A stretch of 30,663 nucleotides of DNA from Thermococcus sp. (GTDB lineage Archaea > Methanobacteriota_B > Thermococci > Thermococcales > Thermococcaceae). Shown here piece after piece: positions 13,689 to 22,264 of the stretch (the first letter of the stretch is position 1; each line of letters starts with the position of its first letter). Below the pieces are notes generated by a model that did no database searches, was not told the origin of the DNA, and worked only from the letters and a program-made list of their open reading frames with translations. The translations under genes were made by a program, and so were the position numbers. The stretch is from positions 1-30,663 of the forward strand of contig NZ_JAMONU010000143.1 of NCBI RefSeq assembly GCF_027066465.1. Reading direction: 5' to 3'.

Positions 13689-14312
13689 TCACTTCTCTTC
13701 CAAAATTGCCTCAACGAGTGCAACGATTTGCCTGTGGACGCTGTCAACGTCCTCCAGGGCGTTTACGATTTTTATCTCGGGGAACCTTTCAGCCAGCTTC
13801 AGGTAGTTTTCCCTGACTCTTCTCTGAAGCTCGTAAATCCTGTCGAATTCGCTCTTAATGCTCCTGCTCCTGAGCCGCTTCATGCTCTCCTTAACAGGCA
13901 GATCGAGGAGAACAACGAGGTCCGGTCTGACTGCAAAGCGGTTCAGGTCTATAAGCCACTCCAGGTCAAGCCCTCTGGCCCACTGATACGCGAGGGAGGA
14001 ATAAAAATATCTATCGGAGATTACGATTTTTCCGGCTTCGAGGGATGGTTTTATAAGCTTATCAACGTGTTCCGCTCTGTCGGCGGCAAAAAGAAGCGCT
14101 TCCGCCTCATGGCTAATCTTCGCTCCGTCTATAATTCCCTCCTTTCCCCCCGTAAGAACGAGCCTCCGTATTAGTCTTCCAAAGGCCGTATCCGTTGGTT
14201 CCTTTGTTAAAACGACTTCGTAGCCCCTCTCCTCGAACCAGACCTTGAGGAGCTTTGCCTGTGTTGATTTTCCGGCCCCGTCTATGCCCTCAAGCACTAT
14301 GAACGTTCCCAC
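13689..14312 (-). CDS. tmk: dTMP (thymidylate) kinase
   Basis: A protein of 207 residues. The P-loop GIDGAGKST is near residues 9-17, followed by the substrate-binding TKEPTDTAFG, the DRY-type motif SDRYFYSSLAYQWARGLD, and the LID region with basic residues LRSRSIKSEFD. It phosphorylates dTMP to dTDP for DNA synthesis. GTG 14312 is preferred: GGAGGTGA lies five bases upstream, and the alternative TTG 14327 would put the ribosome site inside the coding region. TATA-like CTTATAAG is at 14362-14369. The gene is close in sequence to Pyrococcus thymidylate kinases. Its 3' end touches the convergent tRNA-Thr. Confidence 0.95.
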   Translation of the reverse strand: MGTFIVLEGIDGAGKSTQAKLLKVWFEERGYEVVLTKEPTDTAFGRLIRRLVLTGGKEGIIDGAKISHEAEALLFAADRAEHVDKLIKPSLEAGKIVISDRYFYSSLAYQWARGLDLEWLIDLNRFAVRPDLVVLLDLPVKESMKRLRSRSIKSEFDRIYELQRRVRENYLKLAERFPEIKIVNALEDVDSVHRQIVALVEAILEEK

Positions 14313-14394
14313 AGGTGTCACCTCCAAAATCGAGACAACCGTAGTTCAAAAACTTCTTCTGCTTATAAGGATTGTCTGAAAAAGTTAAGAGCAG

Positions 14395-15114
14395 TTAGCC
14401 GAGGGTTTTTTTCATGTGGTCCAGTAGGGCCCACATGCTTCCAAACTCAACACCCTCTCCCTCCCTGTAGAACTCAACGACCCCCTCCGGCCTGAAGCGA
14501 AGACCGAAGTCGTAGTGGCCCTTGCTGAGTTTGTGAAGGAAGACTTCCTTTGGCTTCGGAGGTAAATAACTCGTCATCATGTCGTTCATGAGCTCTACAT
14601 CGAAGCCGAAGTGCTCGTTCATTCTCGGGAAGAACAGAACCGCGGGGGTGTTCATGGCGTCAACGAGGGCCCTGCCATGTATCTTGAAATTGTAATGCTT
14701 GAAGACCTCGTGCAGGAAGTCGTCGAGGGCGTTTGGGTAATAGACGGTTGCCCCTATGTCGTTGGGCTGGGCCTCTATGAAGCTCCTGCTTTTGAGAATG
14801 GCGTTTATCTCATCGATATCTATTCCGCTGACGTAAACGCGGACGCCACCGTAGTAATACACGTATGCCAGCGGGAGGCCCTTCCTGTGGGCGAAGTCCT
14901 TGAGCGCTATGAGCGGAATAAGGCGGACGTCCATTATCGTTGAACCCGTGCTGACTATACCGACGACCATTGCCCTCTTGCCGTAGCGCGATATTGCCCT
15001 CCCGTCCCTTCCAACTATTATGGTTCCGTGCGAGACAGTCCCTATCGCCCTGCCGAGGAGGGCGAGTTCCTCGGGATTGAACCGTTGGGAGTAATACACC
15101 TCCACTTCCACCAC
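14395..15114 (-). CDS. Phosphohexomutase-like protein lacking catalytic motifs
   Basis: A 239-residue protein resembling the first half of phosphomannomutase/phosphoglucomutase: ALLGRAIGTVSHGTIIVGRDGRAISRYGKRA is the typical domain 1 opening, followed by GIVSTGSTIMDVRLIPLIAL. Family enzymes carry TASHNP with the phosphoserine soon after; here the equivalent strand reads GGVRVYVSGIDID. The metal-binding DGDGDR loop is replaced by DFGLRFRPEGVVEF. The protein is about half the usual 450 residues. It is therefore probably catalytically inactive. It starts one base after the stop of the NDP-sugar pyrophosphorylase gene, so a regulatory or structural partner role is plausible. GTG 15114, 15111 or 15105 could each be the start; GAGGTGG is spaced best for 15105. 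Confidence 0.78.
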   Translation of the reverse strand: MVEVEVYYSQRFNPEELALLGRAIGTVSHGTIIVGRDGRAISRYGKRAMVVGIVSTGSTIMDVRLIPLIALKDFAHRKGLPLAYVYYYGGVRVYVSGIDIDEINAILKSRSFIEAQPNDIGATVYYPNALDDFLHEVFKHYNFKIHGRALVDAMNTPAVLFFPRMNEHFGFDVELMNDMMTSYLPPKPKEVFLHKLSKGHYDFGLRFRPEGVVEFYREGEGVEFGSMWALLDHMKKTLG

Positions 15115-15115
15115 C

Positions 15116-16201
15116 TCAGTCCGGTAAGATTATACTTTCCTTTCCAATCCTCGACTCGACCCAAATCTTAACGTTTGAGCCTATCTTGCTGAAGTCCTCT
15201 ATAAGGGTGTTGTCCCCGATGACACTTCCGGGTTGGATAACGACACCTTTGCCTATGTACACGTTCTCCCCTATTATTGCCTCTTTAATCTCTGCCCCCT
15301 CCTCAATCGTAACCCCTGAAAAGATGACCGAGCGCTCTATCTTAACGTTTCTGCCTATCTCAACGTCATCCCCAAGAACAGCGAACCCCCTTATCTCGGG
15401 CCTCCTGAGGATGCACCTTCTGCCCGTAAACAGCGCACCGCCGTATTCGAGGTTCCCCTTGAGGGTCTCGGTCTTTATGTGGGGGAGTATAAGCCTTCCA
15501 AGGAACACGTCTTCAGTTGCCTGCAGGTAGCTTGAAGGCCTTCCAACGTCGTTCCAGTACTCTTTAAAGGGGAACCCGTAGAGGGGAAGGTCGTTTTCGA
15601 GCATCCTCGGGAAGAGGTCCTTCGAGAAGTCGAAGTTCTTGTTCTTTGGAACGAGGTCGAAGGCATCAGGCTCGAAGACGTATATTCCTGCGTTGACGAG
15701 GTTGCTGAAGACCTCCTCCGGTCTGGGCTTCTCCTTGAACTGCTGAATCCTGCCGTCTTCGTCTATGATGGCTATGCCGTACTGCGTGGGGTCATCAACC
15801 TCAGACAGCGCTATCGTGGCGAGGGCCTTTTTCTTTCTGTGGTACTCGTAGAGGGCCTTCAAATCGAGGTTGGTGAGAACGTCGCTTGAAACAACAAAGA
15901 ACGTGTCGTCCATGTGCTTGACAACCTTCTTGGTTGCGCCGGCGGTTCCGAGTTTTACGTTGTCCCCGTTTGAGTAACGAATCTCGATGCCCCACCTGCT
16001 CCCGTCCCCGAAGTATTCAATGATTCTTTCCTTCAGGTAGCCAACGAGAACGTAAACTTCATCAACTCCCGCCTTTATTAGATTCTGGAGGGCGTACTCC
16101 ATCAGGGGCCTGTTGAAGAAGGGTATCATTGGCTTCGGTCTGTAAACGGTGAGGGGAAGAAGCCTGGTTCCCCTGCCCCCGGCTAAAATCACTGCCTTCA
16201 T
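15116..16201 (-). CDS. NDP-sugar pyrophosphorylase (sugar-1-phosphate nucleotidyltransferase)
   Basis: A protein of 361 residues. The nucleotidyltransferase signature MKAVILAGGRGTRLLPLTVYRPKPMIP opens the chain, with the catalytic DVLTNLD metal site near residue 110 and NAGIYVFEPD downstream. From about residue 250 come hexapeptide repeats (VEIGRNVKIERSVIFSGVTIEEGAEI and later) forming a left-handed beta helix. Such enzymes couple sugar-1-phosphate with NTP; mannose-1-phosphate guanylyltransferase or glucose-1-phosphate thymidylyl/uridylyltransferase are both possible. ATG 16201 follows GGTG by six bases; ATG 16213 is an alternative. TATA-like AATATTTTAG is at 16235-16244 on the minus strand. 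It is cotranscribed with the degenerate phosphomutase. Confidence 0.9.
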   Translation of the reverse strand: MKAVILAGGRGTRLLPLTVYRPKPMIPFFNRPLMEYALQNLIKAGVDEVYVLVGYLKERIIEYFGDGSRWGIEIRYSNGDNVKLGTAGATKKVVKHMDDTFFVVSSDVLTNLDLKALYEYHRKKKALATIALSEVDDPTQYGIAIIDEDGRIQQFKEKPRPEEVFSNLVNAGIYVFEPDAFDLVPKNKNFDFSKDLFPRMLENDLPLYGFPFKEYWNDVGRPSSYLQATEDVFLGRLILPHIKTETLKGNLEYGGALFTGRRCILRRPEIRGFAVLGDDVEIGRNVKIERSVIFSGVTIEEGAEIKEAIIGENVYIGKGVVIQPGSVIGDNTLIEDFSKIGSNVKIWVESRIGKESIILPD

Positions 16202-16251
16202 TTTCAGCACCATCTTTCATATTTTTCCGTCCGACTAAAATATTTTACGAT

Positions 16252-16289
16252 GTTCAGTTCTGAACTCACGGGTTCATCAACGTCTGATG
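16252..16289. promoter_or_regulatory. Clustered inverted half-sites between divergent sugar genes
   Basis: GTTCAG-TT-CTGAAC (16252-16265) is a perfect inverted repeat; another GTTCA follows at 16272-16276. CATCA-ACGTC-TGATG (16275-16289) is a second inverted repeat, directly upstream of the pck TATA box. This position would suit activation of pck and control of the divergent nucleotidyltransferase. Any factor is unknown. Confidence 0.35.
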
Positions 16290-16301
16290 TTGGCGCAACA
16301 A

Positions 16302-16310
16302 CTATTTTAA
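16302..16310 (+). promoter_or_regulatory. TATA box for pck
   Basis: CTATTTTAA predicts a start near 16332 and a leader of about 11 nt carrying GGCGGTG. Confidence 0.55.
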
Positions 16311-16342
16311 GCCATCGGTCAACATCAAGCGAGGCGGTGAAA

Positions 16343-18220
16343 ATGGAGGCGCTCGAAAGGCTCAGAGAGCTCCTTCCAAAGGAGCAGTTCGAAAAGATTG
16401 AAGCGATAGACAATCCAGAGCTTCACGCTTTTTTGGCCGAGTGGATTGAGTGGCTCGAGCCAAGCAAGGTTTTCGTCTGCACTGACAGTCCGGAGGACGA
16501 GCATTACGTCCGCTGGAAGGCCCTCTACTATGGAGAAGAGAAGATGCTCGAAACGCCGAACCACACGGTTCACTACGACAACTACTACGACCAGGCCAGG
16601 GACAAGGCCAACACCAAGCTCCTCGTTCCCGGCGGAAAGGAGATTCCCTTCCTCAACACCAAGGACCGCGACGAGGGCCTGAAGGAGATTAGAGAGCTGA
16701 TGAAGGGTGTCATGCGCGGAAAAGAGCTGTTCATCTGCTTCTTCGTTCTCGGGCCTAAGAACTCGATATTCACAATTCCGGCCGTTCAGCTCACGGACTC
16801 AGCGTACGTGGCCCATTCGGACTTCATACTATACAGGAAGGGCTACGAGGAGTTCAAGCGCCTGGGAAGGAGTGCGAGGTTCTTCAAGTTCGTCCACTCG
16901 GCAGGAGAGCTCGACGAGAGGAAGACGAGCAAGAACCTCGACAAGAGGAGGATTTACATCGACCTCGTGGATGACACCGTTTACTCGGTGAACACTCAGT
17001 ATGGTGGCAACACCATCGGTTTGAAGAAGCTCGCCTTCAGGCTCACCATTCAGAAGGCGGTTAAAGAGGGCTGGCTCAGCGAGCACATGTTCCTAATGAG
17101 GGTCAACGGCCCGAACGGCAGGAAGACCTACTTCACCGGTGCCTATCCGAGCATGTGCGGGAAAACATCAACCGCCATGATTCCCTGGGAGAACATCGTT
17201 GGAGACGATTTGACCTTCATCCTCCCGGTCAACGGCGTGGCGCGCGGTGCCAACGTCGAGAAAGGTGTCTTCGGCATAATCCAGGGCGTCAACCCCGAGG
17301 ACGACCCGATAATCTGGAAGGTCCTCCACTCGCCGGTCGAGATAATCTTCTCGAACGTCCTCGTCAAGGACGGAAAGCCCTACTGGAACGAGATGGGCGT
17401 CGAGATTCCGGACGAAGGCGAGAACCACAGCGGAAGGTGGTGGAAGGGGAAGAAGGACAAAGAGGGCAACGAGATACCGCCTAGCCACAAGAACGCGCGC
17501 TTCACCGTTTCGCTCGAGCACTTCCCGAACGTGGATTTGGAAGCCCTTGAGAACCCGTGCGGTGTGGAAGTCGGCGGAATGATTTTCGGCGGTCGCGATA
17601 AGGACACCTGGCCCCCGGTGAGGGAAGCCTTCGACTGGAAGCACGGAGTGGTAACGATGGGCGCATCGCTTGAGAGCGAGACGACGGCGGCGACGCTTGG
17701 AAAGGAAGGGGTTAGGGCCTTCAACCCGATGGCCATACTCGACTTCATGAGCGTCCCGCTCGGCGAATACATCGAGAACTACCTGAGGTTCGGCGAGAAG
17801 CTGAGGAAAACGCCGAAGATATTCGCCGTCAACTACTTCCTCCGCGACGAGAACGGCAACTGGCTCAACCACAAGCTCGACAAAGCCGTCTGGCTCAAGT
17901 GGATGGAGCTTCGCGTTCACGGCGACGTTGATGCAATCGAGACGCCGATAGGCTACATCCCGAAGTACGAGGACTTGGCAAGGCTCTTCAAGGAGGTTCT
18001 CAACAAGGACTACAGCAGGGAAGCCTACGAGAAGCAGTTCACGATAAGGGTTCCGGAACTGCTCGCAAAGATTGAGCGCATCGAGAAAATCTACCGCGAG
18101 AAGGTCAGGGAAGTTCCGGAAGAGCTCTTCCGGGTTCTTGAAGAGGAAAAGAAGAGGCTTCTTGAAGCCAGGGAGAAGTACGGCGACTACATCAGCCCCT
18201 TCGCCTTCCAGGGTTCCTGA
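16343..18220 (+). CDS. pckG: Phosphoenolpyruvate carboxykinase (GTP)
   Basis: A protein of 625 residues of the GTP-dependent PEPCK family. Visible motifs are YGGNTIGLKK near 220-229, the GTP-binding kinase-1 loop SMCGKTSTAM at 270-279 containing the conserved cysteine, and the metal-binding segment GDDLTFILPVNGVARGANVE shortly after. It interconverts oxaloacetate and PEP with GTP/GDP, linking C4 acids to gluconeogenesis; in T. kodakarensis the enzyme is known to be active. ATG 16343 has GGCGGTG spaced four bases away; in-frame codons back to 16250 have no ribosome site. The glucan phosphorylase follows 81 bases downstream with its own promoter, so the two sugar genes are neighbours but separately controlled. 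Confidence 0.97.
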   Translation: MEALERLRELLPKEQFEKIEAIDNPELHAFLAEWIEWLEPSKVFVCTDSPEDEHYVRWKALYYGEEKMLETPNHTVHYDNYYDQARDKANTKLLVPGGKEIPFLNTKDRDEGLKEIRELMKGVMRGKELFICFFVLGPKNSIFTIPAVQLTDSAYVAHSDFILYRKGYEEFKRLGRSARFFKFVHSAGELDERKTSKNLDKRRIYIDLVDDTVYSVNTQYGGNTIGLKKLAFRLTIQKAVKEGWLSEHMFLMRVNGPNGRKTYFTGAYPSMCGKTSTAMIPWENIVGDDLTFILPVNGVARGANVEKGVFGIIQGVNPEDDPIIWKVLHSPVEIIFSNVLVKDGKPYWNEMGVEIPDEGENHSGRWWKGKKDKEGNEIPPSHKNARFTVSLEHFPNVDLEALENPCGVEVGGMIFGGRDKDTWPPVREAFDWKHGVVTMGASLESETTAATLGKEGVRAFNPMAILDFMSVPLGEYIENYLRFGEKLRKTPKIFAVNYFLRDENGNWLNHKLDKAVWLKWMELRVHGDVDAIETPIGYIPKYEDLARLFKEVLNKDYSREAYEKQFTIRVPELLAKIERIEKIYREKVREVPEELFRVLEEEKKRLLEAREKYGDYISPFAFQGS

Positions 18221-18258
18221 CGCTTTTCTTCCCTTTTCGTCGAACGCCGAGCGGCAGG

Positions 18259-18267
18259 GTTTTAAAG
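18259..18267 (+). promoter_or_regulatory. TATA box for glucan phosphorylase
   Basis: GTTTTAAAG predicts initiation near 18289, about 13 bases before the ATG. Confidence 0.55.
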
Positions 18268-18281
18268 GTCGGGGCAAGAAG

Positions 18282-18298
18282 TATCACCATCGGTGGTT
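18282..18298. promoter_or_regulatory. TGM-like operator (TATCAC-N5-GTGGTT)
   Basis: The Thermococcales glycolytic motif is TATCAC-N5-GTGATA, bound by Tgr/TrmBL1. Here the left half is exact, the spacer is five bases, and the right half is GTGGTT. It lies downstream of the TATA box over the predicted start site, the arrangement known for repression in the absence of maltodextrin-type sugars. The right half also serves as ribosome site GGTGG. Confidence 0.6.
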
Positions 18299-18301
18299 TC
18301 T

Positions 18302-20797
18302 ATGGTTCGCGTCGATGAGTGCACCTATGAACTCATCAGGGAAAAGCTCCCGGGACCCCTCAGGGGTCTTGCGGATTTGGCCTACAACTACTGGTGGAGC
18401 TGGAACAGAAGGGCAACGAAGCTCTGGGAGAAGATAGACCCGGAGCACTGGCTTGAATTCAAGAACCCCGTCAAATTACTCCTCGATACTCCGGAGAGCA
18501 GGTTCCGCGAGCTTCTCCGTGATGACGATTTCATGAACCTCTACGAGCTCGTTATGGAGCAGTTCGAAAACTACATGAGCCCGAGCTCAACGTGGTTCTC
18601 GACCAACTACCCCAAGTGGGACAAGCCGATTGTGTATCTCTGCATGGAGTACGGCATAAGCAAGAGCCTGCCGATTTATTCGGGCGGACTCGGGATTCTT
18701 GCCGGTGACCACGTCAAGACCGCGAGCGACCTTGGTTTGCCTTTCATAGCGGTCGGCCTGCTCTACAAGCACGGCTACTTCCGGCAGGAGATTGACGAGA
18801 AGGGAAACCAAATCGAGATTTTCCCCGAGTACAGGCCTGAGGAGATGCCGATAAAACCCGTCCTCGATAAAAGCGGCCGGAGGCTCCTCATAGAGGTGCC
18901 GATAGAGGACAGAATCGTCTACGCGAGGGCCTTTGAAGTCCGGGTTGGAAGGGTCAGGATTTACCTCCTCGACACGGACGTCCCCGAGAACAGCAAAGAC
19001 GACAGAACGATTTGCGACTACCTCTACAACGCGGAGATGGACAAGAGGATAAAGCAGGAAATTCTTCTCGGCATCGGCGGAATGAGGCTGTTAAAGGCTT
19101 TGGGAATAGAGCCCGGTGTTGTCCACCTCAACGAGGGGCATCCGGCCTTCGCGAACCTCCAGAGGATTGCGTGGCTCATGGAGGAAGGCCTTACTTTTGC
19201 CGAGGCCCTGAGCGTCGTAAGGGGAACAACTATATTCACGACTCACACGCCCGTCCCGGCCGGCCACGACAGGTTTCCAATAGAGGAAGTCAGAAAAAGG
19301 CTCGCCAGGTTCCTTGAGGGCAGGGACGAACTCCTCAACCTCGGCAGGGAGGGCGACCAGCTCAACATGACCCTTCTTGCGATTAGGACTTCGAGCTACG
19401 TCAACGCCGTCAGCAAGCTACACGCGGAGGTAACGAAGAAGATGTGGCAGAACCTGTGGCCGGGGGTTCCCCTCGACGAGATACCCATCGAGGCCATAAC
19501 GAACGGCGTCCACACGATGACGTGGGTGCACAACGAAATGAGGAAGCTCTTCGACCGCTACATCGGTAAGGTGTGGCGCGAGCACACGAACATAGAGGGC
19601 ATATGGTACGCCGTCGAGAGGATTCCCGATGAAGAGCTGTGGGAAGCGCACCTCGAGGCGAAGAGACAGTTCATTGAGCTCCTCCGGAGGAAGGCGATGG
19701 AAAGGAACGAGCGTCTGGGTATAGACGACCCGATTCCAGCTATAGACGAGAACGCGCTCATAATAGGGTTCGCGAGGCGTTTTGCAACATACAAGCGAGC
19801 GGTTCTCCTCTTGACCGACCTCGAGAGACTGAAGCGTATCCTGAACGACCCGACGAGGCCAGTTTACATAATCTTCGGCGGAAAGGCACACCCGAACGAC
19901 TGGGGAGGGAAGGAGTTCCTGAAGAGAATCTACGAAGTAAGTCAGATGCCGGAGTTCAGGGGCAAGATATTCGTCATGGAGAACTACGACATGGGAAGCG
20001 CGAGGCTTATGGTTGCCGGTGTTGACGTCTGGCTGAACACGCCGAGACGGCCGCTTGAAGCCAGCGGAACGAGCGGCATGAAGGCCGGCCTCAACGGCGT
20101 CCTCAACGCCAGTGTTTTCGACGGCTGGTGGGTTGAAGGGTACAACGGCAAGAACGGCTGGGTTGTTGGTGAGGAGAGCACAGAACCCGAGACCGAGGAG
20201 GACGACATCAAGGACGCACACTCCCTCTACGACCTCCTTGAGAGGGAGATAATTCCGACCTACTACGGCAACAGGGCGAGATGGGTTTACATGATGAAGG
20301 AGAGCATAAAGAGCATCGCCCCGCGCTTCAGCACCCACAGGATGGTGAAGGAGTACATGGACAGGTTCTACTCAAAGGCCATGAGCAACCACATCTGGCT
20401 CACGAGGGAGAACTACAGGGGGGCGAAGGAAATAGCCGCTTGGAAGGAGAGGGCCGTTGCATCGTGGCCGAACGTCAGCTTTGAGTCAGTTGAGGTTCAC
20501 GACAGGGAGAGGCTTGAGGTCGTTCTAAACTTAGATGGGCTTAAACCCGAGGACGTTAAAGTGGAGCTGTACTACGGTGTCAGGGCAGAAGGGTACCACA
20601 TAGAGAAGCCCTACATCATAGAGCTAAGGCATCCGGAGAGGCTCGACGAGACGAGATGGCTTTATAGATACGAAGGGAACGCGCTCAAGCACCTCGGTGA
20701 CCCGTGCTGGCACTACGCTTTGCGCGTTTACCCGCACCATGAGAAGCTTCCCCATAAGTTCCTGCTGGGCCTTGTGAAGTGGTGGGGGCTGGATTAA
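18302..20797 (+). CDS. malP: Alpha-glucan (maltodextrin/glycogen) phosphorylase, GT35
   Basis: A protein of 831 residues. It opens with the phosphorylase segment LADLAYNYWWSWNRRATKLW. YGISKSLPIYSGGLGILAGDH near 117-137 forms part of the active site, VVHLNEGHPAF follows, and the pyridoxal phosphate lysine is in EASGTSGMKAGLNG (Lys594). It releases glucose-1-phosphate from alpha-1,4-glucans with inorganic phosphate, in the cytoplasm. The length of about 830 fits the archaeal/bacterial short phosphorylases. ATG 18302 follows GGTGG; GTG 18293 would place the site inside the gene. The TGM-like operator points to control by the sugar regulator Tgr/TrmBL1. Confidence 0.96.
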   Translation: MVRVDECTYELIREKLPGPLRGLADLAYNYWWSWNRRATKLWEKIDPEHWLEFKNPVKLLLDTPESRFRELLRDDDFMNLYELVMEQFENYMSPSSTWFSTNYPKWDKPIVYLCMEYGISKSLPIYSGGLGILAGDHVKTASDLGLPFIAVGLLYKHGYFRQEIDEKGNQIEIFPEYRPEEMPIKPVLDKSGRRLLIEVPIEDRIVYARAFEVRVGRVRIYLLDTDVPENSKDDRTICDYLYNAEMDKRIKQEILLGIGGMRLLKALGIEPGVVHLNEGHPAFANLQRIAWLMEEGLTFAEALSVVRGTTIFTTHTPVPAGHDRFPIEEVRKRLARFLEGRDELLNLGREGDQLNMTLLAIRTSSYVNAVSKLHAEVTKKMWQNLWPGVPLDEIPIEAITNGVHTMTWVHNEMRKLFDRYIGKVWREHTNIEGIWYAVERIPDEELWEAHLEAKRQFIELLRRKAMERNERLGIDDPIPAIDENALIIGFARRFATYKRAVLLLTDLERLKRILNDPTRPVYIIFGGKAHPNDWGGKEFLKRIYEVSQMPEFRGKIFVMENYDMGSARLMVAGVDVWLNTPRRPLEASGTSGMKAGLNGVLNASVFDGWWVEGYNGKNGWVVGEESTEPETEEDDIKDAHSLYDLLEREIIPTYYGNRARWVYMMKESIKSIAPRFSTHRMVKEYMDRFYSKAMSNHIWLTRENYRGAKEIAAWKERAVASWPNVSFESVEVHDRERLEVVLNLDGLKPEDVKVELYYGVRAEGYHIEKPYIIELRHPERLDETRWLYRYEGNALKHLGDPCWHYALRVYPHHEKLPHKFLLGLVKWWGLD

Positions 20798-20945
20798 CCA
20801 CGAATTTTGGTGTGAGATGTTTTATTTTCTCTTTCCCATGATTCCATTTGAACCTATGTCTTTGGCCTCTTGGGCACTTCGGAAAGATAGACTTTTAACT
20901 CACCGTCCCCAACCCAGAGTGCGACAACCCTCCGGGGGGCTGGGA

Positions 20946-22256
20946 ATGGACGAAATGAAGAAGTGGACGCTGTATTTGACTTTCCTCGTTGCGGGGTTTG
21001 CAACGGGCATAGGGACGATAGGACTGTTCCCCCAGTTCTGGCTTGAATATGGAATAACCGGACTAGTAATCCATCTGGGCTTCCTAGCGCTCTTCACTTA
21101 CGTGGCGATAATCGAGGCGGAGAGGGTCATGAAGTCCGGCTACTACTTCGTCGAGCTGTACAAGAAAATCCTCAGAAAGCCTGCGATGATAACGGTAATA
21201 CTCGTGCTGATAGCGATATTCCTCTCTTACTACGCCGCAAACACAATGCTGATTCTGCTCGCGCCCGTGGTTGGAACCGGAGCCTTGGGAAGGCTGATTG
21301 CAAAGATTATAATGCTGGCGATAGTCTTCGTTATACTCACCAGGGCTAAAGAAAAGACGTTCTCAATAATGGCTATCGGTTCAATGATTCTGGTCATAGC
21401 GGTCGTCATCACGACGATAGCCTTCTGGACGAGGATACCCCCAACGGCGGCTTTCCTCGGAATGGCCAAGCACATGGCCATGAGCAGGCAGCACGTCAGC
21501 CTTGCGATGATAAAGCTGGCCGCGGAGAGGGCGCTCTACGGGGTTGGCCTCGGCTTTGCCTTCTACCTGATGCTCGGAAGCTTCATGAACGAGCGCTTTA
21601 ACCACAAGCTAATCATCGGAACGGGAGTTTTCATCCAGTTCATAATAGGAGTGCTCTCGACAATCACGATAATATACGCAATCGCACCGGCAACACCGGC
21701 TGAGCTTCTCAAGTACGTTTACGGCGGCGAGGAGGGGGCAATACAGCTCATGGGCGAGCTTCCAAAGATTCTGGCCCACTATCCGGGACTGCTTCTCCTC
21801 ATAGTGCTGTCGATATTCTTTGCCGGCGTCACGAGCATTCTTCCGACGGCGGAAGTCGGCCTTCAGATACTCGAGTCGAGTATGGGAGTAAACAGAAACA
21901 AGGCTGCGATGTACCTTATAGCGATTTCCCTCGCCATAGGAATTCCCGATTCAGTGCCGTCCCTCGCAGAGGCTCTTCTAAAGGCGGTGTCGATATCCAT
22001 ATTCTTCACGGCCCTCTACGAGCTCTATCCCGTGGTTTCAAAGGAGGTTTCAAAGGTCACGGGAATCAGGCCAACAACGGCCAAGATAGTTGCGAGCGCC
22101 CTGACGGCGGCGTTCCTGATTCCCTCAGGTCTCTACGCCATATACTCCAACTTCAAGGCAGGAGACCTCTACGTGCTCTCGGCCCTGCTGGCTGTTATAC
22201 TGGTGCTCTTTGGCTTCTTCGGGAACAGTTTATTTGTAAGGAAGGCCCCGGAGTGA
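20946..22256 (+). CDS. NSS-like sodium-dependent transporter
   Basis: A membrane protein of 436 residues with about eleven hydrophobic helices. The first helix region AGFATGIGTIGLFPQFWLEYGITGLVIHL resembles TM1-TM2 of neurotransmitter:sodium symporters, in which an unwound glycine-rich TM1 binds Na+ and substrate. The following AIIEAERVMKSG is at the position of the family's TM2-loop motif. Similarity is partial, so assignment to NSS (amino acid:Na+ symport) is moderate. ATG 20946 follows GGGGGGCTGGGA; ATG 20955 is an alternative, while upstream in-frame codons lie before or inside the TATA region (20892-20899). It converges on gltX with six bases between stops. Confidence 0.72.
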   Translation: MDEMKKWTLYLTFLVAGFATGIGTIGLFPQFWLEYGITGLVIHLGFLALFTYVAIIEAERVMKSGYYFVELYKKILRKPAMITVILVLIAIFLSYYAANTMLILLAPVVGTGALGRLIAKIIMLAIVFVILTRAKEKTFSIMAIGSMILVIAVVITTIAFWTRIPPTAAFLGMAKHMAMSRQHVSLAMIKLAAERALYGVGLGFAFYLMLGSFMNERFNHKLIIGTGVFIQFIIGVLSTITIIYAIAPATPAELLKYVYGGEEGAIQLMGELPKILAHYPGLLLLIVLSIFFAGVTSILPTAEVGLQILESSMGVNRNKAAMYLIAISLAIGIPDSVPSLAEALLKAVSISIFFTALYELYPVVSKEVSKVTGIRPTTAKIVASALTAAFLIPSGLYAIYSNFKAGDLYVLSALLAVILVLFGFFGNSLFVRKAPE

Positions 22257-22264
22257 GGGCCTTC
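22241..22264. terminator. 8-bp inverted repeat across convergent stop codons
   Basis: GAAGGCCC (22241-22248) and GGGCCTTC (22257-22264) pair perfectly around an 8-base loop. The transporter stop TGA lies in the loop (22254-22256), and the gltX stop begins at 22263-22265 in the right arm. It would form at the end of both transcripts. Confidence 0.5.

Noticed and set aside
17168..18277. Long antisense frame of 369 codons under pck
   Set aside because: It is a shadow of a highly conserved gene with strong codon bias; no ribosome site or family match.
19418..20338. Antisense frame of 306 codons under glucan phosphorylase
   Set aside because: It is opposite the conserved PLP-binding region; composition is typical of a codon-bias shadow.
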